Source of the DNA: Amoebophrya sp. AT5.2
Lineage: Eukaryota > Sar > Dinophyceae > Syndiniales > Amoebophryaceae
Direction: 5' to 3'
DNA length: 26,848 nt
NCBI GenBank assembly: GCA_005223375.1
Contig: RXOD01004175.1
Location: forward strand, 1 to 26,848
Of the stretch, positions 8,701 to 17,442 are shown one piece after another. The first letter of the stretch is position 1, and every line of letters starts with the position of its first letter. The translations under genes and the position numbers were made by a program. The notes under the pieces were generated by a model. It worked only from the letters and a program-made list of their open reading frames with translations, made no database searches and had not been told where the DNA came from.

Positions 8701-11101
8701 CGCCTGTGCCCGCCATTTGCATCCGCAGCTTCCCCGACACATCGCTCCAGGGAAGCAGTGCCGTCGTAAACCAAGGTCGCAGCAGGTGCTGATTGCCTCC
8801 AAACGAAGTCAAAGACGATCCCGGAAGATCATTACCTTCACCGTGCGCCAGCAGCACGGTTCGTGTTTCTGCGAAGATCTCCGCGAGCAGCTCCTGGCCC
8901 CGCTCCGGATCGTCCAGAATCGCCCCAAACTGCTCCTTCAGTTGCTCCTTGCGCGCGTACAGTTCCGCGGCCTTCGCAGGGTCCCACAAAAACAAACTCA
9001 CGGACAGGTGGAACCGGGGGTTGAACACGGCCGCCTGCGGAACGACGACACTCGAAGAGGGTCCCAGCTTTTCCCGGGGCACCAACGGAAAGTACCGCAG
9101 TGCCTTCGTCAACAGCTTGCGCCAGTAGCAGTCGATCGCCGCCGCCGAGAGCCGGGTTTTGGCGAGGAACTTGGCGTTGTCCGCGATCTCGGCGTACACA
9201 TCCACAGGACTACTGCGCATGGCCGCCTCGAAGGAGTTGAAGTAGGGGTCCACGAACACGTAGTGCTCGTCGTGCCGCAGCAGCGGGTAGAACCACTGGA
9301 ACAGGATCGGGTGCGACGTGAGGATGACCGCGTTGCAGAAGAGTCGGTACTTGAGGGAAAGGGGCATCGACACGCCCGGAATGTTCGCGAGGAACTGGTA
9401 CGCGCACCAGTCGGGCACCCGCACGCACTCGCCGGCGGGGACGGACTGCCCGCCGAAGTTCCTCTGCAGCGGCACCGCGAGGCTGCTTCCCTCGTCCTGC
9501 GCCTGGTGATGTGCGGGGAACACGCGGTCGAGGAGGTGGGAAACCACCTCCTGCTTGTCGGCCTGCGTGAAGCGCGCCTTGTCCGCGTACAGCTGGCGCA
9601 AAACCTCGTCCTCGCTCGTCCCGTCCTGCAGCCCGAACAAGTTGTTCGGCGCGCGCCGCTCCTCCTCCGTCGCCCGCAGTGCTCGCACCGCGCCGTCCGA
9701 CACGTCGACGCCAAGCTGCCTGCTCTTGTCCCCAAAATCTTCTTTTCCTGCCGCCTCGCCCTTCCGCCGCCACGCCATCCACTCCACGTCCAAAAACTCC
9801 GTGGATCCGTCCCTCGCCGCGACCTTTTTCAGGTTCTCCACCACCTGCCTCCGGATCGGGCTCGTGTCCGCGCCGCGCCAGAACAGCTTCGGTTTTTTCT
9901 GCGCATAGGCGTCTTCCGCGTCCCCCGCCGCGTCGAGTAGGTCCCGCGTCACCCGCTCCCACGCGTGCGAGCCCTTCGCGTCGCTGTCCGGGCACTCCGC
10001 CTCCGGCCAGGAGTGGAAGGAGAAGTCGGGGTACAAAATTCCCGCGCCATTCGGAAGCCGCTTTGCGATCATAAACGTGAGGCCCGCGAACGACCGACAG
10101 TCCGTGGGCGCGGGCTGCTGCTCTGGATCAACCACATCCCCGGGTCCGCCGCAGGCTGGAGTGTTCCAGCCATCACTCGTATCGATCACAAGCTCGAGAT
10201 CGTACTTGGTGAGAGGTAACGGATCGGAATCGTGATCGTCTTCGTCGTGTTCTTGTTTTACTATGTTCCTCTGCCCCACTGGGACCGCTTCCTCGATGCT
10301 GGGCCAATATTTCTCCAGCACCCGCTGGATCAGGGTCAGCGTGATCTGGTGCCGCGACTGGAACGGCTTTTTCGAGTCGATCAGGTGCGCGACACCGTCG
10401 ACGATCCGCAGCACGAAGCACTGCTCGCGACAAAAATCCCGCGACACTTTCAGGTGCGCCGGCCGAAGGAAGTGCTGATCCTGAAGACTGCTCGTCGTAG
10501 TTCTTGCAGTTCCCCCTCTGCTACCGTTGTCCGCGGCTCCGTCTGCTTCGTCCTGCCGACGCTCCCACGCATCTAGATCAGCCACACCCTTCGCTTCTCC
10601 GCTCATCCTCGCGCTGTCTAGTAGCAGCTGAAAGTCTGCATCCGCCTGCTGGTACAGGCGCACGCTCCCTAACGTTTCGTAGACCTCGCAGACGTCGCCG
10701 ACGGCGTACGCTGCTGGGATGAGCCCGAAGGGGTCCTTCGCCGGCGCAAGTTCGATTTTGGCGCACTCCGGCACGATAACGCAGTGGTGCTCCCGCGAAT
10801 AGAACAGGAGCACGCCGCTGGAGTGGCCCTTGCTGAGGAAGTACCTTGCGCATTCTTTCGGCGAGTACCGCCGGACGGCGGACTGCGTGTCCGCCTCCGA
10901 GCAGGTGCGGCGGTCGGCGGCCGACCAAAGCGGCGTGAGCTGGAGGGCAACAACAGGTGGCGCCGGTGAGTAACAGCAAACGAGGAAGAACGCTGTTGAG
11001 AGAAAAAACCCTGAGGTGGTTGTAGCTGTACATCTGGTAGGAGAAGCTTTGACGCGTGCTACTGACGAATTCGACGGAGTGATGCGTGAAAAGTGCGTCA
11101 T
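5767..11101 (-). CDS. Giant bifunctional glycosyltransferase (GT90/CAP10-like plus GT31-like, PAN/Apple-like modules), two exons
   Basis: Exon 1 runs from the ATG at 11101 to about 7367 and exon 2 from about 6834 to 5767, with an introner between. Joined at the ATCGA repeat, the frame is continuous for about 1600 residues. A hydrophobic segment at 30-50 is a signal peptide or type II anchor, so the protein probably acts in the ER/Golgi lumen. Residues 67-140 carry PAN/Apple-like cysteines. Residues 350-680 resemble the CAP10/GT90 domain: DFSFHSWPE near 359, KPKLFWRGADTSPIRRQ at 403-419, and a nucleotide-sugar-binding-like block around 583-620. A GT31-like start (DVLIMIPVCAKQRE) lies near 989 and a DVD metal motif at 1229-1231. 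After the join come a six-cysteine Apple-like segment (about 1260-1320) and then the GT31 acceptor half, with YPPY at about 1531, GYLMTADV at about 1539 and an ED pair at about 1565. Sugar donor and acceptor are unknown. Alternatively these are two adjacent genes, but each would then hold only half a GT31 domain, and the second lacks an ATG start. Confidence 0.72.
6835..7361 (-). mobile_element. Introner-type intron: TIRs, 5-bp target-site duplication, non-canonical splice borders
   Basis: The element is flanked by direct copies of ATCGA (minus strand) at 7362-7366 and 6830-6834. Read inwards, its two ends are near-identical inverted repeats of 22 bases, 17 of which match; they begin TTAAGGGTTGAA at 7361 and TTAGAGGTTGAA at 6835 and both end CAGG. 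Removing the element with one ATCGA copy (532 bases) turns the terminal codons ATC GAT TAA of exon 1 into ATC GAG GGG GGC, which is exactly the open frame leading into exon 2. No register within the duplication gives GT-AG or GC-AG borders. Introners of this build are established in Amoebophrya and some other protists; assigning this copy to that class is inference. A canonical alternative (GTG donor after NAMD, CGAG acceptor) would delete about ten conserved GT31-like residues. No transposase is encoded, so it would be non-autonomous. Confidence 0.78.
7206..7355. repeat. 38-bp perfect direct repeat inside the introner, 112-bp period
   Basis: Positions 7206-7243 and 7318-7355 are identical. 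The outer copy is most of one terminal inverted repeat plus its subterminal part (it contains GAATAAACTCAGGTTTAGG on the minus strand). The intervening 74 bases do not resemble the bases preceding the inner copy, so it is not a simple tandem array. A weaker inverted partner (CAGGTTTTATTTTTAGGTTT) lies near the other end at about 6876-6896. This suggests a partial end duplication or one element nested in another. Confidence 0.85.
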
Positions 11102-11895
11102 CGAGAAGTCACCGTCACACGGTGCGTAAAAGTCGAGGCAGAAGAAGATGAGGGAACGAAGGTGCTACATACACAAAGGAGGTGCATAGCGGTCGGGTTC
11201 GTAGCGCAAGCGGAGCCTACTTGTATCAGGTCAACACATGAAAGCTAGGTACAAATTCAACTTTATCTTGATCTTCACACATAGAAGATGGTGGTGCTGC
11301 TGCTGCGTGCATGGTCGGAATTCAGAACTCTTCGCATCACTACTTAGTGCAGATAGTTAAAACCGTGACCGTAGCAAAAGCAGTAGCTAAACGTGAACTA
11401 CGACTAGCTCCATAAGATGCGACGAGACCCAGGTAAAGCTTATCGATCCCTTCACGACCACCACAACCAGCACCAGCACCAGCACGTGCACGCCTCCGCC
11501 TTTATTCAAACAATAGTTATGGTAATGGTATTGCATTCACGAGCGCGGCCACCACAAAGAGGTAGAATCAATTGAACACATGCTCGATATTTCCGCTCGA
11601 CACTGGCACAGACATCACTCAGCTTGATTTCCACCGACCACAGCAGGAGCACAAGTACTCGTCGTAGTATAACTTCAGATTCTCATTCTTCTTCTGTCGC
11701 GGAAAAACGTTCGCAGCGTCCGACTTCTTCATCTACTGATCTTCTTCGAGAAAAAATCTATCATATATCATGAGTTTTACGACGTTTAAGTGCAAATAAA
11801 AATCGATATCGATATGTCTTCCCACCAGACCGTGTCGAAGTTGACGGACTCGCTCTCATGATTCAAACCTGCGTACACAAGCACGCCATTTCCAT
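11102..11895. other. Intergenic region: 5' leader of the glycosyltransferase and 3' flank of the cold-shock gene
   Basis: About 790 bases with no gene call. It contains a short CACCAG microsatellite near 11465-11485, an AT-rich part around 11755-11815 with the palindrome ATCGATATCGAT at 11802-11813, and the cold-shock relic described separately. No recognisable core promoter was seen, as expected for dinoflagellate-like genomes. Confidence 0.5.
11825..11860 (-). pseudogene. Relic of a cold-shock-domain coding segment
   Basis: The 34 bases 11826-11859 align without gaps to 12017-12050 inside the intact cold-shock gene, with 28 identities. Translated on the minus strand they read HESESVNFDTVW against [12 protein letters not shown] in the gene. 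No RNP1 or RNP2 motif and no open reading frame surround the fragment. It is best read as the remnant of a former tandem copy. It could instead be an alternative 3' exon, but no intron was found that would connect it. Confidence 0.55.
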
Positions 11896-12180
11896 TTACC
11901 AGTAGCCACCGCCGCCACCGCCGCCATAGCCCTTGCCCTTCCCCTTTCCTTTGCTCGGCATGCCGTCGCCACGACCGGAGACGTTGGCGGCGGACGATTT
12001 CTGCTTGCGGTCATCCCAGACGGTGTCGAAGGTCACGGTCTCGCCCTCGTTCAGGGACTTGTAGCCGTCGGTCATGATGGCGGAGAAGTGCACAAAGACG
12101 TCCTCGCCACCAGCTTCCGGGGTGATGAACCCGAACCCCTTCTCGGAGTTAAAAAACTTGACGGTTCCCTGCAGAGACAT
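11896..12180 (-). CDS. Cold-shock-domain nucleic-acid-binding protein with Gly-rich tail (94 aa)
   Basis: A complete single-exon gene from ATG at 12180 to TAA. Residues 1-68 form a cold-shock domain: [15 protein letters not shown] carries the RNP1 motif (KGFGFI) and DVFVHFSAI carries RNP2, followed by a conserved [10 protein letters not shown] strand. Such five-stranded OB folds bind single-stranded RNA or DNA and act as RNA chaperones or translation regulators. The C-terminus is short and basic then Gly-rich ([18 protein letters not shown]), a form common in dinoflagellates and plants rather than in bacterial CspA, which stops at the domain. Codon use is strongly GC-ending. TTTGCAG at about 12198-12204, just upstream of the ATG on the minus strand, could serve as a cis- or trans-splice acceptor, giving a leader of about 17 nt. 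A degenerate partial copy lies downstream. Confidence 0.96.
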   Translation of the reverse strand: MSLQGTVKFFNSEKGFGFITPEAGGEDVFVHFSAIMTDGYKSLNEGETVTFDTVWDDRKQKSSAANVSGRGDGMPSKGKGKGKGYGGGGGGGYW

Positions 12181-12914
12181 CTTGGTGGTCGTTGGTGCTG
12201 CAAACGATAAATCTAATTCACGAGGACGTGAATTTTGAGCAGAAGAAGAAATTCTAAAGTCAGAGAAATCCCTGTAAGACGTTGGTTGGATTCGATGTTC
12301 GTGATGTTACGTTTCTGGCATAGAGGAGCGTTGCGTGTACAATCATGGAGAGACTCCGAACCTCCAGAGAGCAATGGATCCATGAGCAGCAGCAGTGCCA
12401 CCGATTTTGGTTCTGATCATGTCCAGCATGTTCTTCTGATCCGTGCTAAACGCGGGATCATGCTTTGGCTTTGGGTCATGTATACAAGGCTACTGGGGAG
12501 GATGCTGTGGCGGACACTGTGCCTTCGACATTTTTATTTGTATTTCGGGTGGGGGTGCTGATCTTTTTTTACTAAAATCCATTCACTGCCTCCACGCGTT
12601 GTACTCATGATCATCAGCAAGGGATTGCATATGACGATTACCAGAAGCACAAAGAAGATTTTCATACTGCACCCACCTGTTGCTCTTCATGGCATGTCGT
12701 CCGTGCAAGTCGACGGGCACAAGCCACTGGCACATCAAAATCAAACTGAAATACTTTGGTCCTAGTCTTTCATTCTGATGAAGCTGCAGCTGCGCCTTTT
12801 GGTATCGTATTCTGCGTCTCATGCGCGGACATTGACATTGAGCCCCCCGCACAGTCCTGCTATGCAGCTCCTTTATTTGCGGGCAATTCCGGCGGCGGCG
12901 CTGGATGTACTTAT
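12181..12914. other. Intergenic region between the cold-shock gene and the 554-aa ORF
   Basis: About 730 bases. Apart from the inverted repeat near the cold-shock gene I see nothing with coding or RNA-gene character. The small ORFs on both strands (12235-12561 plus, 12583-12852 minus) have no domain and no consistent codon bias. Confidence 0.5.
12215..12234 (-). promoter_or_regulatory. Perfect 8-bp inverted repeat upstream of the cold-shock gene
   Basis: AATTCACG at 12215-12222 and CGTGAATT at 12227-12234 are perfect inverted repeats around a 4-base spacer, 35-54 bases upstream of the cold-shock ATG. In RNA this would be a compact hairpin; in DNA it is a dyad that a dimeric factor could bind. 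If splicing uses the AG at 12198-12199, the hairpin would be absent from the mature mRNA. A function is not shown. Confidence 0.35.
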
Positions 12915-14579
12915 TTAAGTTCTGACATGCTGGTCTTGGACACGCAAAAAATTGGAATTGCCCTCATCCACCCCGGTACTATCTGCGGGAGTGTCCATTT
13001 TTCCTCCTCCCGCGACAAACGCGATGCGCTTCAATGTTTTCATGATCTCACTTCCAGCCTTTTGAACGTTTCCCTTGTGGTCGCGGACAACTGTCGCAGA
13101 ACCCCCCGGGCCGTGCAGAACGTAATGTGACCCGCGCACAGTCGCGTGCAGCTTCAGAGCGTTGTTCCGCGACGTGCCACTTGTGTCAATGTCCAGCAGC
13201 CCCTGGCGCCGAAGCTCGTTGATTCCGCGCAGTGTGTGGCGAAACTTCATTCGTTTTTTCAGAAACTTTTCGACAACGCACGCTGCCACATGATGCGATC
13301 TGCCGTGGTAGCTGCCAGCACCTTTTCCATTCTCGCCCTCGATCTCCATGGGCTGCGCATGTGGTAGCGCACTCCCTCCAGCAGCGCTCGATGCGTTGTT
13401 GAAGACACGTGGAACCCGCTCGGAAAGTTTTGCTGAACAACGACGCCGAAGAGCGGTCTTGCTGCTGCTACACCAAGATTCGCGAATTTCCTCAGCGCGT
13501 CTGTTCTGCTCATCCAGTATGCGTGGGTCGCGGATCCACGGAAGCACGAGTTCAGCGTCATCCGTCGGCAAAGCGCCCGTCTCCGCCCGACTATGCAACT
13601 CGTTCAGAATGTCATCTAGTGTGCATCCTGCCCGTGCGCGGCCGCCTTCTTCAGACGAGTCGTGTTTGTCTATGTTATCATCCTCCACCGAGAGAACAAC
13701 TTCATGGTTGTCGTTGTGAATGTGATCGTCGATCTCCAGTAGGAGAATGCACGCCGCTTCGTCGCTCGTCAAATCGCTTCGCCCGTCCTCGATGCAACGC
13801 CAAAACATCTGCTCGAAGCCGAAATCGGAAACGGAAGCTGCTGCTTCTGGTGGTAGTGAATAGCTCAGCTCGATGTGCTCGTCTGCAAATTTACGAAATC
13901 CGGCGTCCTCACCCGTCCCGCTCCCGGCAAGCTTGCGCTTCGCATCTTCCTCATACTGCTGCTCCAATTCCTCGAGAGACTTCCCTGCGTTCCTCGGGTC
14001 ATCGAAGTTGAGCTTCGTAAACTTTTTAACCGCAACGCCTGCGGGTAAGGTGATTGTCTCACCTTGCGGACAGATGGCGATCGTCTCTGGTTTTTTTTTG
14101 TTTTTCTTGTCGTGCCCCAGTCCCAGATGCCTCCGGATTGCTCGCTGTTCTCTTTCTCGTATCCTCTGGTACACCCGGTACCGCGTATATGGCGCCGAAA
14201 CTCCGTTGTGGTCGCTGGCCAGCGGGATGCCGCTCGTGGTAGAAGACGTTTTGTTCTTTGACGCCGACGAGCTGGTGGAGTCGGGAACCTCTTCAAATAA
14301 GGATGAATCTGATTCCGACTCCTCGGAATAGACGACTTCACGATTCTTCAGGTCGGCACGCAAAGAGCAACCGACAAAATCGCCAGGGTTCGGTGTAAGA
14401 TGCGCTATGGATCGCAGCCCGGCGCGCTCGCTCAGGGCTCTTAATCGGCGTGCTTCGCTCCGACCCAGTTTCTGCTCACCCTGCTCCCACGCGTCCTCAT
14501 TACAAATCACCCAGTTTGTTACCACCTCCCCGTTTCCATCAACGACATCCGTCTGCTTCACCGTGAAACGACCAGGCAA
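12915..14579 (-). CDS. Unrecognised acidic protein with a HicA-like C-terminal segment (about 554 aa; probably lacks its first exon)
   Basis: The open frame begins after an in-frame TGA with no ATG near its start; the first codon offered is TTG at 14579 and the next Met is about 280 residues in, so a 5' exon is probably missing. Residues 1-75 look folded (VVTNWVICNEDAWEQGEQK). The rest mixes acidic Ser/Glu stretches with helical Lys/Arg/Glu parts. Residues about 445-520 resemble the small dsRBD-like HicA/YcfA fold: RGSHYVLHGPGG at 482-493 places a GSH motif with its histidine as in HicA, followed by a TVV strand, a second histidine at 501 and a Gly-x-x-Ile helix. HicA proteins are RNA-binding or RNA-cleaving in bacteria; in a eukaryote this may be only the fold. 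The upstream ORF at 14725-16914 may be its first exon. Confidence 0.6.
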   Translation of the reverse strand: MPGRFTVKQTDVVDGNGEVVTNWVICNEDAWEQGEQKLGRSEARRLRALSERAGLRSIAHLTPNPGDFVGCSLRADLKNREVVYSEESESDSSLFEEVPDSTSSSASKNKTSSTTSGIPLASDHNGVSAPYTRYRVYQRIREREQRAIRRHLGLGHDKKNKKKPETIAICPQGETITLPAGVAVKKFTKLNFDDPRNAGKSLEELEQQYEEDAKRKLAGSGTGEDAGFRKFADEHIELSYSLPPEAAASVSDFGFEQMFWRCIEDGRSDLTSDEAACILLLEIDDHIHNDNHEVVLSVEDDNIDKHDSSEEGGRARAGCTLDDILNELHSRAETGALPTDDAELVLPWIRDPRILDEQNRRAEEIRESWCSSSKTALRRRCSAKLSERVPRVFNNASSAAGGSALPHAQPMEIEGENGKGAGSYHGRSHHVAACVVEKFLKKRMKFRHTLRGINELRRQGLLDIDTSGTSRNNALKLHATVRGSHYVLHGPGGSATVVRDHKGNVQKAGSEIMKTLKRIAFVAGGGKMDTPADSTGVDEGNSNFLRVQDQHVRT

Positions 14580-14581
14580 TC

Positions 14582-14768
14582 CTGATGGTGATGTTTGTCA
14601 TGTCTTTGTTATTGATGTTTACGAAATGAATATAAAGGTTGAACTTGCTCTTGCTTTCATCTCCATGTCCATACCCCCGGTTTGATGAGAGACAGAGACG
14701 TAGACGAAAAATCTTCATATAATATTACCATAATATGTCATCGAAGTTGCACTTGCACTTGCAGCTAC
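14582..14768 (-). other. Candidate 187-bp GT-AG intron joining the 736-aa and 554-aa ORFs
   Basis: The only in-frame acceptor upstream of the 554-aa frame is CATCACCATCAG/GATTGCC, ending at 14582. It requires a donor in phase 1. GTAGCTGC at 14768 near the end of the upstream ORF fits and gives R at the join; GTAGCATC slightly further upstream also fits and gives G. A third in-phase donor would create a stop. The interior is AT-rich. There is no protein alignment to confirm the join. Confidence 0.35.
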
Positions 14769-16914
14769 GTCCGCTACAAGCAATGTTTGAATCAATGAGA
14801 TGATCATGGCGAACGATGAAGGAAGGCGAAACGAAGATGCTACCAACAGCTTCTTTGATCATCTTCTCCCTGATCCACGCCTCAGTGGAGAGGTATCCTG
14901 CCTCCACAGCCTGGAAATCGCTTGCGGTCTGGAGGGTGCCCCCTGCGTCAAAGAAATTGCGAAAATTTTCGAACCCGGGTGGTAGTCGTCCCGTGCAGAG
15001 GACGCGCACGGGGCGAATGCTGGTCCAACGGAAGTATCTGTCGGTCCCGTTGTGCACGAAAAGAAAGGAATCGAAGATTGTGTGCTCCATGCGGGCACAC
15101 GCGTTGTACAACCGTTCCAGGAGAGTGTTGTCACTGTCACACGTTTCGTGGCCCACGTATTTCAGGAGCGAGAATAGGTGTCCGAACAGCACGTACATGT
15201 CGAAGGGTTTCGCATTCTTTTTGATGGACGAGTTCGAGGTAGAAGTTGTAAAAAGGGTGTCCGTCGCTACCCAGTCGGCCTCTTGCTTTACTTTCCCAGT
15301 TGAGCGCGGCGATCCGCCGCTGGCACTGAATACCTGAGGAGCTTTGTCGTTCCCCCCGATTCCCGAGAAGACGATTGCCGTTCGCGGTTTTTCTTTTTTC
15401 TTGTTTGCCGTTGCAGCGACTTCTTCATCGTCGCTCTCCTCGACAGGTTGGAAGCACGTCTGAGCGCCATGTGGATTTGTCGAGACTATTTCAACAGCCT
15501 TAGGCTTTGGCTCCATTAGCACCTTGTTCGCGCTGCGTGGATCCGTGCAGGTCCTTTTTGTACGTACTTCGCGAACGGCAAACCGCTCGCTAAGATTTGC
15601 AAAGTGCATGGCGTCGATGCGGAGAGGGTCTTCGTACTCGATAAACTTTGGCCCGTCCTTCGCCACGTTGTGCGGCCAGTAGTTGTCTTTCAAGACGGCC
15701 TCCTCCTCTTCGCCGTATGTTGGTGCTGTTGTGTTCCGGTCCGTGTCTCTCGACGACTGTTGTTCGGCGGAGTTGCTCTTTGATTTGCCCGGCCCGGGGG
15801 CTATCGTTTGGTCCTCAAGCTGTCGGGCTCTGCGCAGCCAACGCTGCGCTTTTCCGACAGATATTCCTGCCGTTGCGGCGATCTCCTTCAGGGTAAGTAA
15901 CGGACCGGCGCGCCACACACGCAAGAACAACGCGAAGTCATGGTCTGCATCTTCGTCACACGCGTCGTTCGGAGAAGCGGTCTGGGAGCACGCCGCCCCT
16001 CGCCGTGACAACTCAGGTCTGAGCTTTTTCTTTGACTCTTCCGTGAGCTCTAGGTCGTGGCTGGTGAGAAAAAGAACCCGGCTGGTGTCGATGCCCGCTT
16101 CATCCTGCCCGTCCTCGGAGGCGTTGGCTTGCGCTTGCCGCTTTGTCCCTGAAGTCGACGTTCCTGTTGGAGTTGCCGCTTCACCACTGATAGTTCCACC
16201 ACCAAAATCAACGACAAATCGCGGCTGCAGTCGACCTTGCTTCGCCTTGGCCCTATCGCTGTTCTTTCTCTTTGAGGAGTCCTGGCTCGACGGCGACAGC
16301 ACTGCGTTTCCACCCGCTCCGCCGCCGATCCCCGCATCGACAGCTCGCCCCAGTAAGGTTCCAACGGCTCCCTGGTCAACACATGTTCCAGCGTTTGCTG
16401 TCCTCTTCAGCATCAGCTTATTCTTGAGTCTGACACTGATGGGCGAGTCGACGCATTCCCATAGGTCCAGCGCCGCGTGGAAGTATTCGGCATGGCGGTG
16501 CTTCTCCCGGCGTGCCTTCCGCAACATGCAGACCGTTTCAATCTCGGAAGTGCCGACTTCCCAGACGAGGGCCTCGAACGGAATGTCGCGGTTCTCGGTA
16601 ATACACTGAATTGTCGTCATGTACAGACCGAAATCCATGATATTGTCAGCAAAGGCGTCGCGTAGGTACCGGCTTGCGAAGGCGACTTTCTGCTGCTTCA
16701 GAGCGATCGCCGACGGGGGCTTCTGAATCTGGGCCACTTTCTTCTTGCTGGTGGAGGACCCGGCTTTCGACGTGCGGGGCTTTGTTTTGTTGTCCGGGTT
16801 TTCGGGGCGTCGACGACGTTGGACATCGCCGAGGGGGCTGTCGGCGATACCAGAGAGCAACTTGCCAATGGCGAAGGCGACATCGCCCTGCCCTTCATGC
16901 GCGTCTTCGGGCAT
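14725..16914 (-). CDS. Unrecognised protein with a helix-turn-helix-like segment (about 729 aa)
   Basis: I chose the ATG at 16914 (MPEDAHEGQG); the frame stays open upstream for about 40 codons with no other ATG. No family is recognised. An N-terminal basic linker (about 33-75) looks like a nuclear-localisation region. A helical, Cys-containing block at about 76-175 (YMTTIQCITENRDIPFEALV) looks folded. A helix-turn-helix-like stretch lies at about 340-366 (LTLKEIAATAGISVGKAQRW), flanked by low-complexity linkers. A second folded block is at about 590-715 (MYVLFGHLFSLLKYVGHETC). The tail is Cys-rich (CSGRSCKCKC). The HTH-like motif and basic regions suggest DNA or chromatin association; this is inference only. 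The next ORF starts within 150 bases downstream and may be a second exon, in which case the last residues here are intronic. Confidence 0.6.
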   Translation of the reverse strand: MPEDAHEGQGDVAFAIGKLLSGIADSPLGDVQRRRRPENPDNKTKPRTSKAGSSTSKKKVAQIQKPPSAIALKQQKVAFASRYLRDAFADNIMDFGLYMTTIQCITENRDIPFEALVWEVGTSEIETVCMLRKARREKHRHAEYFHAALDLWECVDSPISVRLKNKLMLKRTANAGTCVDQGAVGTLLGRAVDAGIGGGAGGNAVLSPSSQDSSKRKNSDRAKAKQGRLQPRFVVDFGGGTISGEAATPTGTSTSGTKRQAQANASEDGQDEAGIDTSRVLFLTSHDLELTEESKKKLRPELSRRGAACSQTASPNDACDEDADHDFALFLRVWRAGPLLTLKEIAATAGISVGKAQRWLRRARQLEDQTIAPGPGKSKSNSAEQQSSRDTDRNTTAPTYGEEEEAVLKDNYWPHNVAKDGPKFIEYEDPLRIDAMHFANLSERFAVREVRTKRTCTDPRSANKVLMEPKPKAVEIVSTNPHGAQTCFQPVEESDDEEVAATANKKKEKPRTAIVFSGIGGNDKAPQVFSASGGSPRSTGKVKQEADWVATDTLFTTSTSNSSIKKNAKPFDMYVLFGHLFSLLKYVGHETCDSDNTLLERLYNACARMEHTIFDSFLFVHNGTDRYFRWTSIRPVRVLCTGRLPPGFENFRNFFDAGGTLQTASDFQAVEAGYLSTEAWIREKMIKEAVGSIFVSPSFIVRHDHLIDSNIACSGRSCKCKCNFDDILW

Positions 16915-17442
16915 TTTTCCGACGATTACGCGCACGAAGAGGAAGAGGCAACCAGGCGGCCAGCACAGGAAGATGGCCGGTGAAGGTGCACTTTCAAAAA
17001 CTTCGAACTTCGAGTTCGTTGCCTCACATCAACGACCTGTCTTTACTCTTTTACGCTGTGGACGACGAGCTCGAACAGTATCGCCGGTTCTTCTACGCGA
17101 CTAAGTATGGTATCTAAGTACTCAGCTGTCACTTGGTTGCCGCGCCAAATGGCGAGCGTCTGAAACGAGTGATGTTTCCTCTTCTTCTTCCTCTTCGACG
17201 AACATCGTGCGCATCACCAATGAATTGAGTATGAGTAGTGCCGCGCCAGGTAGTGTTCTTCACGCAAGGGCAAGGCGAGAATCGGATCGATAGAGCAGTG
17301 CGTGCGTCAGTCTCATCTTCAAAGAAAACCAATCGCAGCCAAGCCCACGCTCGACCTTCAAATGTGTGCGTCGAAGACCACCTCGTACAGAAACAAGGCT
17401 CTGCACCTGCAGCCGCTGCACAAACAGCGTGCTACGCCCCCC
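16915..17442. other. Intergenic region between the SMPD4-like gene and the 729-aa ORF
   Basis: About 530 bases. The first part continues the frame of the 729-aa ORF upstream of its ATG and is hydrophobic when translated (AIFLCWPPGCLFLFV), but it has no ATG. The remainder shows no gene, RNA or repeat that I can support and should hold the 3' UTR of the SMPD4-like gene. Confidence 0.45.

Noticed and set aside
8717..9940. Long plus-strand ORF (407 codons) and other long frames opposite the glycosyltransferase
   Set aside because: It is antisense to the GT90 coding exon. It reflects the high GC content and lack of stops opposite GC-ending codons, and its translation is Arg/Pro-rich with no domain.
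11896..12180. Bacterial origin or contamination for the cold-shock gene
   Set aside because: The Gly-rich extension, the eukaryotic-style neighbours and the absence of a Shine-Dalgarno sequence or operon context argue for a native eukaryotic gene.
14575..14785. ATTGC direct repeat at the ends of the gap between the two unrecognised ORFs as an introner duplication
   Set aside because: The two copies are in different codon phases, and no terminal inverted repeats are present.
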